NCBI GenBank assembly: GCA_944472155.2
Contig: OX235272.1
Coordinates: 85,814,020-85,878,019 of the forward strand
Reading direction: 5' to 3'
DNA length: 64,000 nt
Origin: Trichobilharzia szidati
Lineage: Eukaryota > Platyhelminthes > Trematoda > Strigeidida > Schistosomatidae
The position numbers and the translations under genes were made by a program. Shown here in pieces: positions 1-11,144 of the stretch (the stretch's first letter is position 1; each line of letters begins with the position of its first letter). The notes below the pieces were generated by a model that did no database searches, was not told the DNA's origin, and saw only the letters and a list, made by a program, of their open reading frames with translations.

Positions 1-1018
1 CAGAAAATCAACAAAATCCATCATTACTCCTACTACTATTATCATTATTATCGTTAATGTTCACAGCAACGACATCCACAGTGGGCATTTTTATATATTT
101 CATTTCATGATTGATAGCATATTTATGCATCAGTTTTTGGTTTCTATTCACAATTTGATTTAATGCTTGACTGTTTTTCTTGTGCATTAAATACACTTTT
201 TAAGGTGTCCTGTTGTCCTGGTGTATTAGTATTAGTATTAGTATTACCAACACTTGTCCGCTACTCTTCACTTACTTTCCTCATAACTTCAATTTATCAA
301 GCTATGTGAATGTCAGAAGAAGAGGAATTCACAAAGGAGGTAAAAAGTATATTTCTTACAATCCCCTTCACAATTAATTAAATGAACATTATTGTTCGTT
401 TTCTTTTTGTTGATGTATCTAGAGAGTATGGTATACGCTTTCATCTCATGAGTTATTTGATTAGAAACTACTAACTAATTAATGAATTAATTGCTCTTTT
501 AACTGACTGCATTTAAACTTGTATAGTGTATTCTAAACTTAAAGAGGGATTTGGTGGATGGCATGGCAGGAGGGAGGGATGGTGCGCTGAAGAGAGAGAC
601 AGGAGAAAGTATCTACTATCAAAAACTGAAAAGTTTTCACTCAATCTTAAGTCTTCCCAAAGAAATTCTCTCTCTCTCATTCTCTGTCATTTGATATATT
701 GGTAAAACGGTGTATAATTGTTTAAGTGGACATCAAAACTAAACTATGTTGTTTTATCACTTTTCATTATTTCCCTGTTATCAATCAAGAATAGTACTGA
801 TAATGGTATTATTAATATTAGTAGTACTTGTAATTGATGATAGTAATAAAAGTGGGGATGAAATATCAGCTTGAGATTTTATGGTCAGTGTATTCCTTTT
901 TTTTGTGTACTACAGCTATCATTTTATGTGTTGAGTATACTAACTGCATCATCATCGTTATTACTGTAACAGCATACTTTTTTCAGTTACCCTAATGAAA
1001 TGAAACATCAAAGATAGG
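1..1018. other. AT-rich intergenic DNA, no gene seen
   Basis: I see no coding region here. The stretch is AT-rich, with a short (ATTAGT)n-like microsatellite near 223-246 and scattered poly-T and CT-rich runs (near 664-690). The only open frame, at the left edge on the minus strand, is short, low in complexity and looks like chance. Confidence 0.6.
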
Positions 1019-1810
1019 CCTTCAGGTTAAAATAGAGAAAACAGAGGTGTGATGAAGATTCCTGGCCAACAGCAACAACCACAAGAACAACAGATAACAA
1101 TCAGCATAAATGGGAGGAATCTGAAAGAAGCAACCTCCTTTAGATACCCAACTCCACCTACCTGGGAAGCATCGTTTCAACTACAGGCGGAACTGATGGA
1201 GATATCAAAGCAGCGAGGATCTGGAAAGCAAGGTAAGCTTTCATTACTCTCAAGTCTGTGTGGAGATCAACAGGATTGCTCAGCATGAAAATGAAGATGA
1301 ATCGGATTTTAAACTTCAATATGAAGTCAGTGCTACTATACGGTTCAGAGACTTGGCTCCACGCCTCGTAACGAAGGCCAATTAGAACAAACTACACACG
1401 TTCATCAACAGCTGTCTTTGCTCACTACTAACTCAAGATCATATGGCCGGTCAGAAAAGATCAGCAACAGGGAGTTCTGGAATGAGCGAACCAACGCAGC
1501 AGGAACCAATTGTGCAACAAATATGCAGGAAGAAATGGAGGTGGATTGTCCATACTCTGAGGAAACCATCAAGTGACATCAAACACCAGGCCATCACTCG
1601 AGTGGAACTTAAATGGGAAGCAGCGAGTTAGTTGGTCGTCAGTGCAAGGGTGACACGGAGAAGGTCATGTGAAGAGGAGATGAAAGCATGTGGACAGATG
1701 TGAAGCCAAGTGATGAAAACGTTGGCGGAGAACCGAACGCAATGGAAACGTGTGGCTGAAACCCTATGTTCCTCTAGGAACTACTGGGAACAATAATAAT
1801 AATAATAATG
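1019..1810 (+). mobile_element. RTE-like LINE, C-terminal part and 3' end (decayed)
   Basis: The + strand encodes, in broken frames, the C-terminal region of an RTE/SR2-type reverse transcriptase. Visible pieces are a Q-rich stretch, then INGRNLKEATSF, a GGTDGDIKAR-like block, KSVLLYGSETW, and a W-I-H-T-L-R-K-P block near 1540-1570. The order matches the post-RT part of flatworm RTE LINEs. Frameshifts and stops interrupt it, so it is a pseudogene fragment. The 3' end is an (AAT)n tract at 1792-1809 after CCCTATGTTCC...CTGGGAAC, the terminal block shared by the other copies in this window. It is 5'-truncated, as is usual for LINEs. Confidence 0.85.
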
Positions 1811-2600
1811 AAATGTAATGTTTTCTAGCATTTATGTACTATTATGTATTCAGTGTAACAGAAAATTTGCTTGGAAATTCCCTGATGAGTAATCCAACCA
1901 AAACATTTATACTTATTTGGATGTTTCAACTAACTTTGTAATTATTATTCGTCTTTCTCCTAGACTGTACATCGTTGTTCTGACATTTGTATGTCATAGG
2001 TTGACTTGATTCTTATTATTTGTCTTTGTCCCTGTTTAATCTATAATTTTAATGTTTATCTTTGTGGTTGGGAGATAAACTGATAATGGGTATTTTACGA
2101 TGCGACTTTGTTTCACGTTGAACTGTCTGGACAAATTATTGGAGTATGGATCTTGTGAACAGATTGTGATCCTACTGTGTTGTGAATATTCTACTTGATT
2201 CTAAGGTACTTCTTACAGCTGAATTTTGGTCGACTTATTTTGTTCTACAGTGCTTGTCTCTTTGCAGTCTCTGGAGCATTTTGTAACTGTGCGTTTCTCA
2301 AGGAAGTTTTGGAAAGCTTTACGGTAGGACGCAGAGATTGGTGGTTTGAGTTTAAACAACAACGAGTCAGTTTTGTTGGCTGCATTCAGTGACTGACATT
2401 CTTGAGTATTATATAGATTTACATATGCGACTTCTGTAAACGTACAGTGGAGATTTTGTTAAGTAGTACGTACATCACTATAGATGAATACAGATCGGAA
2501 CACTTGTATGCATACATAAACGCACACACAGTCACACACACACAAACTTATGAATATTCTCACTACTGATAAGAGTAACTATCACATAATAGGCCCATAA
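1811..2600. other. Intergenic, no gene seen
   Basis: No supported gene. The only notable local structure is a CA-rich microsatellite-like run around 2519-2555. Confidence 0.5.
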
Positions 2601-2608
2601 CTATCATG

Positions 2609-2806
2609 GGCCATTGGATCGAGTCCCAGTGGCTTAATGGTCTACGAGTTAGCTGGCCTTGTAACCAGAAGGTCCTGGGTTCGAACCCCGGTGGTGGGCA
2701 CGTTGAAGTGTCCCAAACTAAGACAAAACGGCTGTCCAGTACTCCCAGCTGGTTTTCCAGTGGTTCTCTAACTGTTGTCAGCTCATGATGAAATCCTCCA
2801 ACCTGT
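2609..2806 (+). repeat. SINE1 copy (tRNA head plus 3' body)
   Basis: The copy reads CCCAGTGGCTTAATGGTCTACG (A box TGGCTTAATGG), then GGTTCGAACCCCGG (B box), then a decayed hammerhead region (GTCCCAAACTAAGACAAAACGG) and the family tail TCATGATGAAATCCTCCAACC. A and B boxes in the right order suggest a Pol III-type internal promoter inherited from a tRNA. The upstream non-tRNA part seen in longer copies is mostly missing. The hammerhead GAAA box is mutated to AAAA, so this copy is probably not catalytic. Confidence 0.8.
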
Positions 2807-2872
2807 CACATAATAGTGAACTTAAGCAAAACTCATGAAACACATTTTAATAATACACTTAATGGTGGCAGT

Positions 2873-2876
2873 TATA

Positions 2877-2943
<67 letters not shown>
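2873..2943. repeat. (TTAC)n tetranucleotide microsatellite
   Basis: About 17 uninterrupted TTAC units. Translating across the repeat gives a long LTYL open frame that is purely a repeat artefact. Confidence 0.98.
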
Positions 2944-3555
2944 ATGTTGTACATCTATATGCAAAAAAAAGAATTTTCCCAGCCTTGCAATTTTTTTCTT
3001 TATTCATTTCATTTGTTACCTGTTACAGTTATATAAGTCAACAGTATAAATGTTAGCAGGGAAGGGAAAAATAGGCATGATATATGTAGTAGGTTATATA
3101 GACAAATAAACAAGTGGATAAATAAGAGAATATCTTCTGTATCAACAAAGAAATTAGTATCATACATTCTGAGTGTTGTTTGTTTTTCTACTTCTACACT
3201 AAATACTCCATTATCCATCTATCTATCTAACTATCTTCTATCTATGTATCCATTCAACCAACAAACCAACCAACTAGCTAGGATAATGTATTCTCATTTA
3301 GCATACACTTTCAATAAACTGACAGGCTAATACATTACTTAGCTATAAATTTCTGTAAATTTATGCATACGAATAAATGATGAATAGATTGATGGATGAT
3401 GCGTGCAAAAAAAATGCCCTACAAAGGAAATGATGTATTAATTATATGCTGTTATCCAATTAGAAAATACAAGTTATACAATAAATGTAATCAAAACTGA
3501 ATGGGTAGCAGGGTTAAAACTATGAAGAGGATACAATTTTGAGTATAGATATGTG
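2944..3555. other. Intergenic, short simple repeats
   Basis: No gene is recognised. A degenerate (ATCT)n tract sits near 3211-3245 and the surrounding DNA is AT-rich. Confidence 0.5.
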
Positions 3556-4494
3556 GTTTAAGGATTTCTATTGAATCTGGACACAAATCCTATACCAAAA
3601 GCAGAAGTCTTGAATGCAATCAAGCTAGTGAAAGCCAGTTGGGAAGGTAGCAGGACCAATCTGAGCTCCCCCACCCCACCCGCCTGAAGCACTGAAAACG
3701 AATCCGGAGACTGCAGCAGATCTGCTGACGCCATTATCACAAAAGGTTTGGAAGTAGAGGTGCCTAATGATGGCAAGGAATCATGTTCTTGTCCACGCCA
3801 TGCAAAACATTAAATCACGTCATCCTGGGGAGAATAATAGATGCACTGGATGCAGAATTCTGCCACCCACTGAAATAAGCTGGATTCAGGAAAAGCAAGT
3901 TATGTGTGGATCAAATAGCAACTCTGAGCATCATCATAGAATAGAGCATAGCATGGCAGTTAAATCTCTACCTCAACTTCATCGACTACGAAAAGGCCTT
4001 CGACAGACGGCGTTGACCGAGAAGGAAATTGAGGATTACTTCAATATTACGGAGTGCTTCAAACATGCATCAACCTCATTCAACAGCTATATGATGTTGC
4101 TGCGTATTAGGTAATCCACAACAGGGAACCCAAAAAAACTTTTGAAGTGAAAACAGGAGTAAGACAAGGCTGGCTGCTTACTATTTTAAGTGATGTTTCT
4201 AATTGTGCTGGACTGAATTATGTGGCACAGCATGCGTGAGTAGAGGGAAAATTGATATACGCTGACCGACAAGAAAACTTTAGAAGATCTGAACTTCATG
4301 GGTGATTTATGTCGAATGTCATATAAATTCGAAGACCTACAGCTGAAAAACAACAAACTGTCAGAAGGAGCATTGAAAAACGGGAATTCAAATGAACATA
4401 GAAAGGATGGAGGTGATGAAGATGCCTACTGACCACCAAGAGCAACAAGCACAAATCAATATCAATGGGAAAACGTAGCAATTGAAACGTTCAG
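3556..4494 (+). mobile_element. RTE-like LINE, reverse-transcriptase part, left half of a split copy
   Basis: Frame-broken RT domain. Readable blocks in order are a LLTPLSQKVWK-like piece, KTLNHVILGRIIDALDAEF, AGFRKSKLCVDQIATLSIII, then LNLYLNFIDYEKAFD (fingers and palm motifs A region of RTE RT). After several stops there is a QQEQQAQININGK-like block at 4430-4470. These motifs match the copy at 51110-51830. The copy stops abruptly near 4495, where a Penelope-like element begins, and the missing 3' end resumes at 5731. Heavily mutated and not functional. Confidence 0.85.
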
Positions 4495-5730
4495 CCGCAC
4501 CCCAAAAGTATGGTGGAGATATGTAGATGACACATTCACTGTACTTAGAACACAGGATATAGATAGATTTTTCGAAAACATTAACTCAAAGATTTAGGCA
4601 ATTCAATTCACTTATGAATTGGAAAGTCAGGAGGGAGAACTTCCAGTGTTAGATTGTAGCGTAAAATGGAAAGAAGATGGGAAGTTAAACACTAGTGTTT
4701 ACTGAAAACACATTCAAACAGATATTTGAACTTCCGATCATCCCATCCTATAACAGTAAAAATAGAATTGGTGAAATGTTTAAACAAAAACAAAGTAGTA
4801 CCGAGGAAAATCTAAGACAGGAAGTGAGGCATATTAGAGAAGCTTTGAAACTTAATAATTACACCGATAAATTAGACAGAAAGTATGTAGGGAAATGTAA
4901 AAATAAAATAAATAATGATAGTCGTGATAGTGATAATAATAATAATATTAATGACAACATGTATGTCAAACATGTGTAAGATAATGACAACACCAACAAT
5001 AAGGAATCTAAATCATCAGTAGTACTTCCATACAAAGAAGGAACTTTGGAAACCTTACGCAGAATTCTTAACAAGGCAGAAATAAAAGTGGCTGGCATTC
5101 AAACCCACAAACTCAATTAGAAACAAGTTTTGTTGGTTAAAAGATCCTGGTGAGCCTTTAAAACAAAGCAATTTAGTTTATTTAATACACTGTGGGAATA
5201 ACTGTCAGGTCAAATACATATGTCAGAGTAGTAGAACAGGGACAGTCAGATCAAAATGTAGATTAGTACACCCTAATAAGATAAGAGATCTGGGGAATAG
5301 TTCAGCTATAACACTTACTACATGCAATTACACACAACGATACAATAGGATAGACGGGATAAGATAACACTTGTAAAATCTGATGTCACAGGGTGGAGGA
5401 AGAGATTGATAACAGAAGCTTTATTTATCGAATCAACTGCAAATACATGTAACAAGAATGATTCAACACCTGTCCAACCGCGCATCTGGAAAATTCTACT
5501 ACCCCTATGACGACGAACAGGAAAGAATAAAGAAAACTATAAAACGAAAGTTTCGAAGTTGTGTGATTATAATTGATGGAGTGATTATGAACAATAATGA
5601 ATTGTGTTCGGAACTTTGTCATCGAGTAAATAATAATACTGTTTCATCACTGTGCGATATATCTAATAAACAAATTAATATGGAATCAATGGAAGAAATT
5701 TGAAACAGATCACTTTCTTCACTTACTCAA
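4495..5730 (+). mobile_element. Penelope-like element, family A copy 1, inserted in an RTE copy
   Basis: The + strand shows RT palm motif C (WRYVDDTF at about 4510), then IQFTYELESQEGELPVLDC and a KLNTSVY-like block, the pattern of Penelope-like RTs. A linker follows, then SSVVLPYKEGTLETLRRIL (5015-5060). Next is a decayed GIY-YIG-type endonuclease with the family A signature (a VKYI-Q-SSRTG block, then HPNKIRDLGNSSAI). The 3' end near 5581-5630 carries the stem-GAAA-like module discussed in the findings (GAACA/TGTTC stem, GGAAC in place of GAAAC). The 5' half of the RT is missing and several stops are present. Flanking RTE sequence on both sides shows it landed inside a LINE. Confidence 0.85.
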
Positions 5731-6212
5731 CTATGAAGGATTTTTTCAACTACGGGCGAAGGGCATAGTTGAGAATGTAAAAACCAACCATGATCGAAAA
5801 GGAAAGAGAGACATTCATGACTCTGAAATCAGTTTAAAAACGTGGTTCTGTCAGCATAAAGAACTAAATTAGGATTTTCAACATCAATCTTAAGTCAGTC
5901 AGTTCTTTCATATGGATTAAAAACTTGTTTAACAAATATGGAGGAGGGAATAGAAATGGATTGGACACATGATAAGGAGACCGTCTAGAGAAACCACGTG
6001 TCAGGCACGACCTCAAGTGGAAGCTAACTAGGAAACGACAAGTTTGGCATTTGAGGATGACATAGAGAAGATCGTGTGGGGAGGAAATAAGGATCTACTG
6101 GCAATCGTCAAGCCAGCTGAAGAGGACTGCAGAGAAGAGGATGAAATGAAGATGTACCACTGAAGCCCTCCTATATTCCACTGGGAACCTAAGGGAATAG
6201 TAATAATACAAG
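5731..6212 (+). mobile_element. RTE-like LINE, 3' end, right half of the split copy
   Basis: This resumes the RTE sequence broken at 4494: a TCAACTACGGGCGA segment (the STTGG block), then blocks corresponding to WIGHMIRRPS and a basic tail. It ends with CTATATTCCACTGGGAACC and AGTAATAATA, the same 3' terminus as 1019-1810. Together with 3556-4494 it makes one LINE interrupted by a PLE. All frames are broken. Confidence 0.8.
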
Positions 6213-6540
6213 TGAACCTGAAGTTGATTTTCATTGGTTCATTTTCTTTTTATAAGAGTACAGTTTAATGTCCAACAAATACTAACTCGATCGTCTAATT
6301 CTAATTTCACTTGTATGCTAACCTGCCATTGTGAAGATAGATATATAGAATATTCTTCGAGAAATAGACTCTATCACCTTCGAGAGCTCTTCACAGTTTG
6401 GTTGAAAGTAGCAGAGCACTGAAGAAATATTTTAGATCTTACAACTGGCTCGAAACCATGAGTTATCACGATTCTCTAGAGCCATTGATAAGGAAAAATG
6501 AAATGTTTGAAAAACATTAGCACATTCACACAATTTAAGA
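6213..6540. other. Intergenic, no gene seen
   Basis: No recognised element or gene. Confidence 0.4.
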
Positions 6541-6675
6541 AAGTAACTGAATAGAATTTCGATGCGGTTGCGTTTTCTGAGCTGGGTGATTTATTGACTA
6601 AGAAGCTTTCATTTCACTTCTAAACAACATCTTCAGGGCACCGTTTTACATGCAGTGAAGTTTTGATGGGACACT
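6541..6675 (-). repeat. PLE family C 3'-end fragment
   Basis: Read on the minus strand it contains CTGAAGATGTTG...GAAAGCTTC...CCAGCTCAG. The same block lies directly downstream of the family C endonuclease at 11145-11340 and 39755-39960, so this is a detached 3' end of that PLE family. Confidence 0.7.
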
Positions 6676-6955
6676 GGTGAGTAACTAGTGTAATGTGTGT
6701 GTCTAGTCCCATCTTTGGTGCAGACTGAATTCTGTCAATCAAGTTTGCAATGTGGCCACCATACTAGGTGGCTTGTCATCACGAATAGCCCAGTGGTAAC
6801 GTCTCTGACTGCAGGTGGCACTGGTTGAATGGACATGAGTTCCTTCAAGGTTGCAAATATGCCTTGCTGACTGACTGGTGAGTGCGAAGTAGCACGAAAC
6901 TTAGGTCAGGTAGGGCTTCCTGCCGATTGCCTCCAACCATCTTATACCAACAATG
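6676..6955. repeat. Two SINE2 segments in opposite orientation
   Basis: 6676-6775 is the SINE2 body on the minus strand (GGTGCAGACTGAATTCTGTC, then GCAATGTGGCCACCAT). 6776-6955 is the SINE2 tRNA head and hammerhead region on the + strand (AATAGCCCAGTGGTAACGTC A-box region, CTTCAAGGTTGCA, AGTAGCACGAAAC, CTTCCTGCCGATTGCCTCC). The B box is damaged here. The head-to-head order differs from the normal body-then-head order of full copies such as 50088-50455. Confidence 0.75.
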
Positions 6956-7029
6956 AAGTGAAATTGTTTGAATTCCTTATGAATAATATAATTGTACCTC
7001 TTGTTACCTTTGGTTTTGATTGATTGTTA

Positions 7030-7740
7030 ATTCGCATCAATACTGATCATCTTTATTGACTTGGAATTCAAATTTTTTTGTCAAGTGGTCCATTCTTTCA
7101 AGTGTTAGTTTGAAGGGATTTGATTGGTTACTATATTTCATCATGAGCTGACATCGGTTACAAAAACCATTGGAAAACCTGGGAGTACTAGACTCCAATC
7201 AAATTGGTATCCATGGTTGTCTACATGCATCCACGCGAAAGAATACCTGTAGTACATTTTAACAGTTAGTTTATGTTCTTGGACTCAGAGTCTAAGGTGA
7301 TACCCAATTTGACCAATTTATCGCTTATCATATTTCAGGAAATTTATTTTGTAGACGGTGTGGTTCTTCTCTTCTTTCACTGTTGGGTCTTTTAGTTGGC
7401 ATAGTATTGAATGAGGCGAATGTGTTTGTTTTTGTGTGATATCCATTCTGAATGATTTTAATATCCCAATCGTTAATTCAGAAACAGTCTTTGTATATAG
7501 TAGTATGAATTTTCTTGTACTCTCTTAGGTTGGTTTCTTGCTGAGAGCTAGATTCGAAGTTAGACATTTTTTGACGAAATTATAGAAGTATCCCTTTTCT
7601 TGAAGACAATAAATGTTTATCTTCTGTTCCCTTCATGGATGGGGGGATATTGTGCACAATTTCTATTGTGAACTGTTGGATTATTGCTGTTTTAGCTGAA
7701 TATTCAGTCTGTGAAGCTGATTTCCTGTGTTTGTTCCCGT
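7030..7740 (-). mobile_element. PLE family C fragment (endonuclease region), with SINE1 inserted
   Basis: Minus-strand sequence is homologous to the better preserved family C copy at 11340-12470: TTGACTTGGAATTC-like start, AATTGGTATCCATGG, and the GIY-YIG endonuclease region around 7260-7400 with decayed frames. A short SINE1 3' fragment (about 7097-7188, minus strand, TTCATCATGAGCTGACATCG) splits it. No intact frame remains. Confidence 0.7.
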
Positions 7741-7919
7741 GATGGTGAATAATGAAAGCGTGAAAAACGGGTCATGATAAACACCATTTTTAATATTGTA
7801 TCTAACTAAAGGAAATGGTTTTCAAACTCTCAGTGTATAGAAAACTCTCTTTTCAAAGAGAACAACTAGAATTCATTCGTGTATGAGTTTAGGGCTTTAA
7901 CGATTGTGAAAGGAGAAGT

Positions 7920-8365
7920 ATTCATCAACATTTATATATCAGTTGAAGGGTTTCAACATGAGCTGACACCAGTTACAGAACCATCGAAAAATCAGCTAGT
8001 AGTACTGGATACCTGTTTCATCCTAGTTCGGGACTCTTTATCAGTACGCACCCACCACAGCGGTTCGAACCGAGGACCTTCTCGTTATAAGGCTAGAGAA
8101 CCCGTAGACCATTAAGCCACTATGACCCGATCCAATGGCCAGCCCATGAATTCTAACTTTTGCCAATTCACGAAATAGCGCGACCACTTCGCAATGTCTT
8201 CTTCGATGAGTTACTGCCTCACCTTCAACCTGCTGTATTCTGCTGGTCACGGATTCCCAACAGAACCCCAGGTTAACTGCCTGAATAGGTCCAGTCGCTA
8301 ATAGGCATCATGATGAAACCCTCCAACCAATCAAACACATTCCTACAAAACCAATACTTTATATA
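7920..8365 (-). repeat. SINE1 full-length copy with inverted 3' end at its far side
   Basis: On the minus strand the order is 5' body, TGGCTTAATGG-type A box, GGTTCGAACCG B box, hammerhead region and tail. The hammerhead region keeps stem I GTACTG and CAGTAC, and GAAACAGG. The right edge (ATGATGAAACCCTCCAACCAATC, about 8308-8335) is the family 3' tail again in + orientation, so the copy is bounded by inverted 3' ends. The open frames predicted here on both strands are artefacts of the repeat. Confidence 0.8.
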
Positions 8366-8639
8366 TCACTTTTAGTAGTACGAATATCTCTTTGGATAAT
8401 GTTATTAGAAGACGGAGATTATCTGAAAAATGTGATGTATTTGCGCTATACATTTTGAGCAATCTGATCCTTCACACATTTACTTGTCAAGTCGATATAT
8501 ATGTAAAAAATAAAGGACAATTAAACTAAATAAAGTGACAAAAAGGATTCAAGAATAATTAACACAACTTTTGGTAATCAAATCAAATAAGGATTACCAA
8601 GGTACTTTAAGAGTAATAATAAACTGTTTTTGAACACAT

Positions 8640-9800
8640 ATTGGGGTGGGGGAGCTTTAGTTTAATGAACAGCTACAGCTTCAGCTCATTTAAGTTAGCG
8701 CCCTTGACCATTTCTATAGATGACATTAAAGGCTGTATTGACATCAATCTTATGGTTCATCTCGATTAGATGTTTGGCTATAGATGAAGTTGGTAGTCTG
8801 ACACATGCATCTATTGGTTTTCCACAATTCATTTATTTTTCTAACCATTTCGGGATATGCTCTCCCACCCTCACATGCAAAGCACGATTACTCCTCCCTA
8901 TGTATGTGTTTCCACACACACACATACACGAAAATTGGTGAATAGTGTGGGATGTGACATAATCACTTGTGCTTTTTTGAGGTTTCCAGTGAAGCATATT
9001 TTTGGCTTTTTCAATAATTACAAGCAGGACTGCATAATAGGTTCTACTGATGATCGAATTCACCCTTTGTCTCAAAATCCTACTGTTTATTTCCCCGTTA
9101 TATGGTAATTTGATGAAAATATTTTTCTTAGGAACGTTATAGATTGTAGGTTTATAGACTAATTGACTTCTACACCTGTTTACAAATTTTCAAGAACATC
9201 CGTTTTCAACAAGTGTATCCATCAATATTTCATTTTCTTTGTCTGTAACATCAGCCGTACAAATATGTTGAATTCTCTTAAATAGACATTTCACCAAGCC
9301 TCTCTTATACTGTAATGAACAGAAACTGTGAAAATTAAGGTATTGCCCTGTCCAAGTGGGCTTTCTGTAAATTGATCGTCTTATTGAACCATCATCTCTT
9401 CGACTCAGAAGTATGTCAAAAAATGCAAGCTGGTTGCGACTTTCTTCCTCGCATGTTAGACTTATATAATTCTGTGCAGAGTTAAGTCTATCTAATAGAC
9501 GATTCGCATCTTCGTGATATCATCTACATATCTCCTATAGAAGGGCAATTTATAAATGAAATCAAGGGACAACTTTTCAACATAAATACCTCTGTTTACC
9601 TAGTATACTTCAATTATGGGATCACTTTCACCGAGGGACTTAATTATCACACTAAGCATAGATCTGTCAACTTGTGTGCACCTACCGAGTAGATGACACA
9701 TCACATTCTGAACAAACACACAGTTCATGTCAACGCTATTCGGAATATACCTAAAGACTAGCTACGATATTTAAATAGCTGCACGTATTCTATCCATCGC
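8640..9800 (-). mobile_element. Penelope-like element, family B copy (RT palm to GIY-YIG endonuclease)
   Basis: One of the better preserved PLE copies. On the minus strand, from about 9560 down: YRRYVDDI (RT motif C), then RNQLAFFDILLSRRDDGSI, RRSIYRKPTWTGQYLNF, YKRGLVKCLFKRIQHIC. A cysteine-containing GIY-YIG domain follows (FSCMCVCGNTYIGRSNRAL, GEHIPKW, 8833-8935). A few stops and frameshifts break the frame. PLEs use an RT related to telomerase plus this endonuclease. The N-terminal RT part is missing, so the copy is 5'-truncated. Confidence 0.9.
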
Positions 9801-9904
9801 CCAACTATCACAAATTAATATCCACGTAGAAGAATATCCCTTCCTTCTCTGAGATATCAGAATGAAAAATAAATTAAAGTTTTAATACATCCTAGTAACT
9901 GTGA

Positions 9905-10100
9905 AGACTTATGGTGCGTTGACGGCACCGACCATGCACCAGGTCCGGAGTTCAATCTCCGGCCGACGCACAACTGATATCAATGATTCGCCTGCTAAAT
10001 CTGAGCTACCGATATCACATGCTGAAAATTCCATACTTGTACCAAAATACTATGTGGAATCAAGCTATAGTAAAATAAAATAAAATAAAATAAATAAATA
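9905..10100 (+). repeat. tRNA-derived short retroposon ending in (TAAAA)n
   Basis: GTCCGGAGTTCAATCTCCGGCCGACGCA forms a tRNA T-arm with a 5-bp stem and a B box (GTTCAATCT), followed by the 3' acceptor strand. It resembles the SINE4 head at 60725-60800, but the D-arm region is deleted and the tail differs, ending in a TAAAA repeat at about 10070-10100. It is not a functional tRNA because the acceptor and anticodon arms are incomplete. Confidence 0.65.
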
Positions 10101-10570
10101 AACAACCTGTGAAGAAGACCACCTTCAAAGCTGTCATCTTACTGAAGTGTTAGTTTATTCTTTTTTTCAATAAAAATCCTTTGACTATTGTTTACTTACT
10201 ATCTCCCTTCAGTATTACACATATATATGTTCGTTTTTGTTTTAATTTCCTATGATAATTAAATGTTTCCTGTGCGCGAAATTCGAACTAGTCATAAACT
10301 TTTATTTATTTGTTTTCTTTTTTGCTTCTACAACTGAAATATTATTGTTTTTAGGCTGTTCACTTCCTTTACTGTTTTTCATATACAATTAAGACTGATA
10401 GTAAATGGTATAAGTACATATGAAAATAAAGTAAAGCTTACTGTAAGGGATGTTAATAATAAAAATAATTATAGGTGGGATAGAGTCTTTTAATGTTCTT
10501 TCAACTATGCTTCTTTGAATAAATAGAACCACGTTCACAATTCTTGCCTTTATCTTTGAAAATGATTATT
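10101..10570. other. Intergenic, no gene seen
   Basis: AT-rich DNA without recognisable coding sequence or repeat family. Confidence 0.5.
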
Positions 10571-10574
10571 CCAT

Positions 10575-11080
10575 TTCCTATTATTATTATTACTGCTATC
10601 ACCTATTCTACTACTATTATTATTACCGTTCCTTTGGCTTCCTAGTGGGATATAGGTTTTCAAAAGAACATCTTCATTCCACTCTGTTTTCTGTAGTCTT
10701 CTTTAGTTGGCCCCACGAATGCCTTTCTCCATGTCAACCTTGGACCAAAGCCCATCTTGTCGTTTCCCATTAGGGTTCCCCTGGAACTATGGCTTATTGT
10801 GGTATGTCACTTAATAAGCTCAACGTTTGTCCGACTCATCTCCATTTCCCTAATCATATACGTTGAAGAATAAATTCTTCATTGTTTCACTCTCCCAGTT
10901 CTTAATTGCAAATCCCTGTCAGTCGTCCATCTGATATCCAGTGTGGAGCGGAAGCAGCTACTGATGAATACCTGAAGTGGCATGCTGGAAATGCTTTTTC
11001 GGTGATGTATGCCTTAAGTTTCTGAACCATATAGAAGCACTGAATGAATTGACATTCTTGTTCGAGATCCGAATGTTGTT
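10575..11080 (-). mobile_element. RTE-like LINE 3' fragment
   Basis: The minus strand begins at an (AAT)n-type 3' tail (10580-10625) followed by the TTCCTAGTGGGATAT block that marks RTE 3' ends in this window. It continues through the decayed C-terminal RT region (GTCGTTTCCCATTAGGGTTCC). Truncated and frame-broken. Confidence 0.8.
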
Positions 11081-11144
11081 TTTTATGCTAATTGCAGCAG
11101 ATTTCCAATACTAGTACCAATACCACTACAAATAATACTGTACT

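Noticed and set aside
2835..3056. Open frame with repeated LTYL
   Set aside because: It is only the translation of the (TTAC)n microsatellite.
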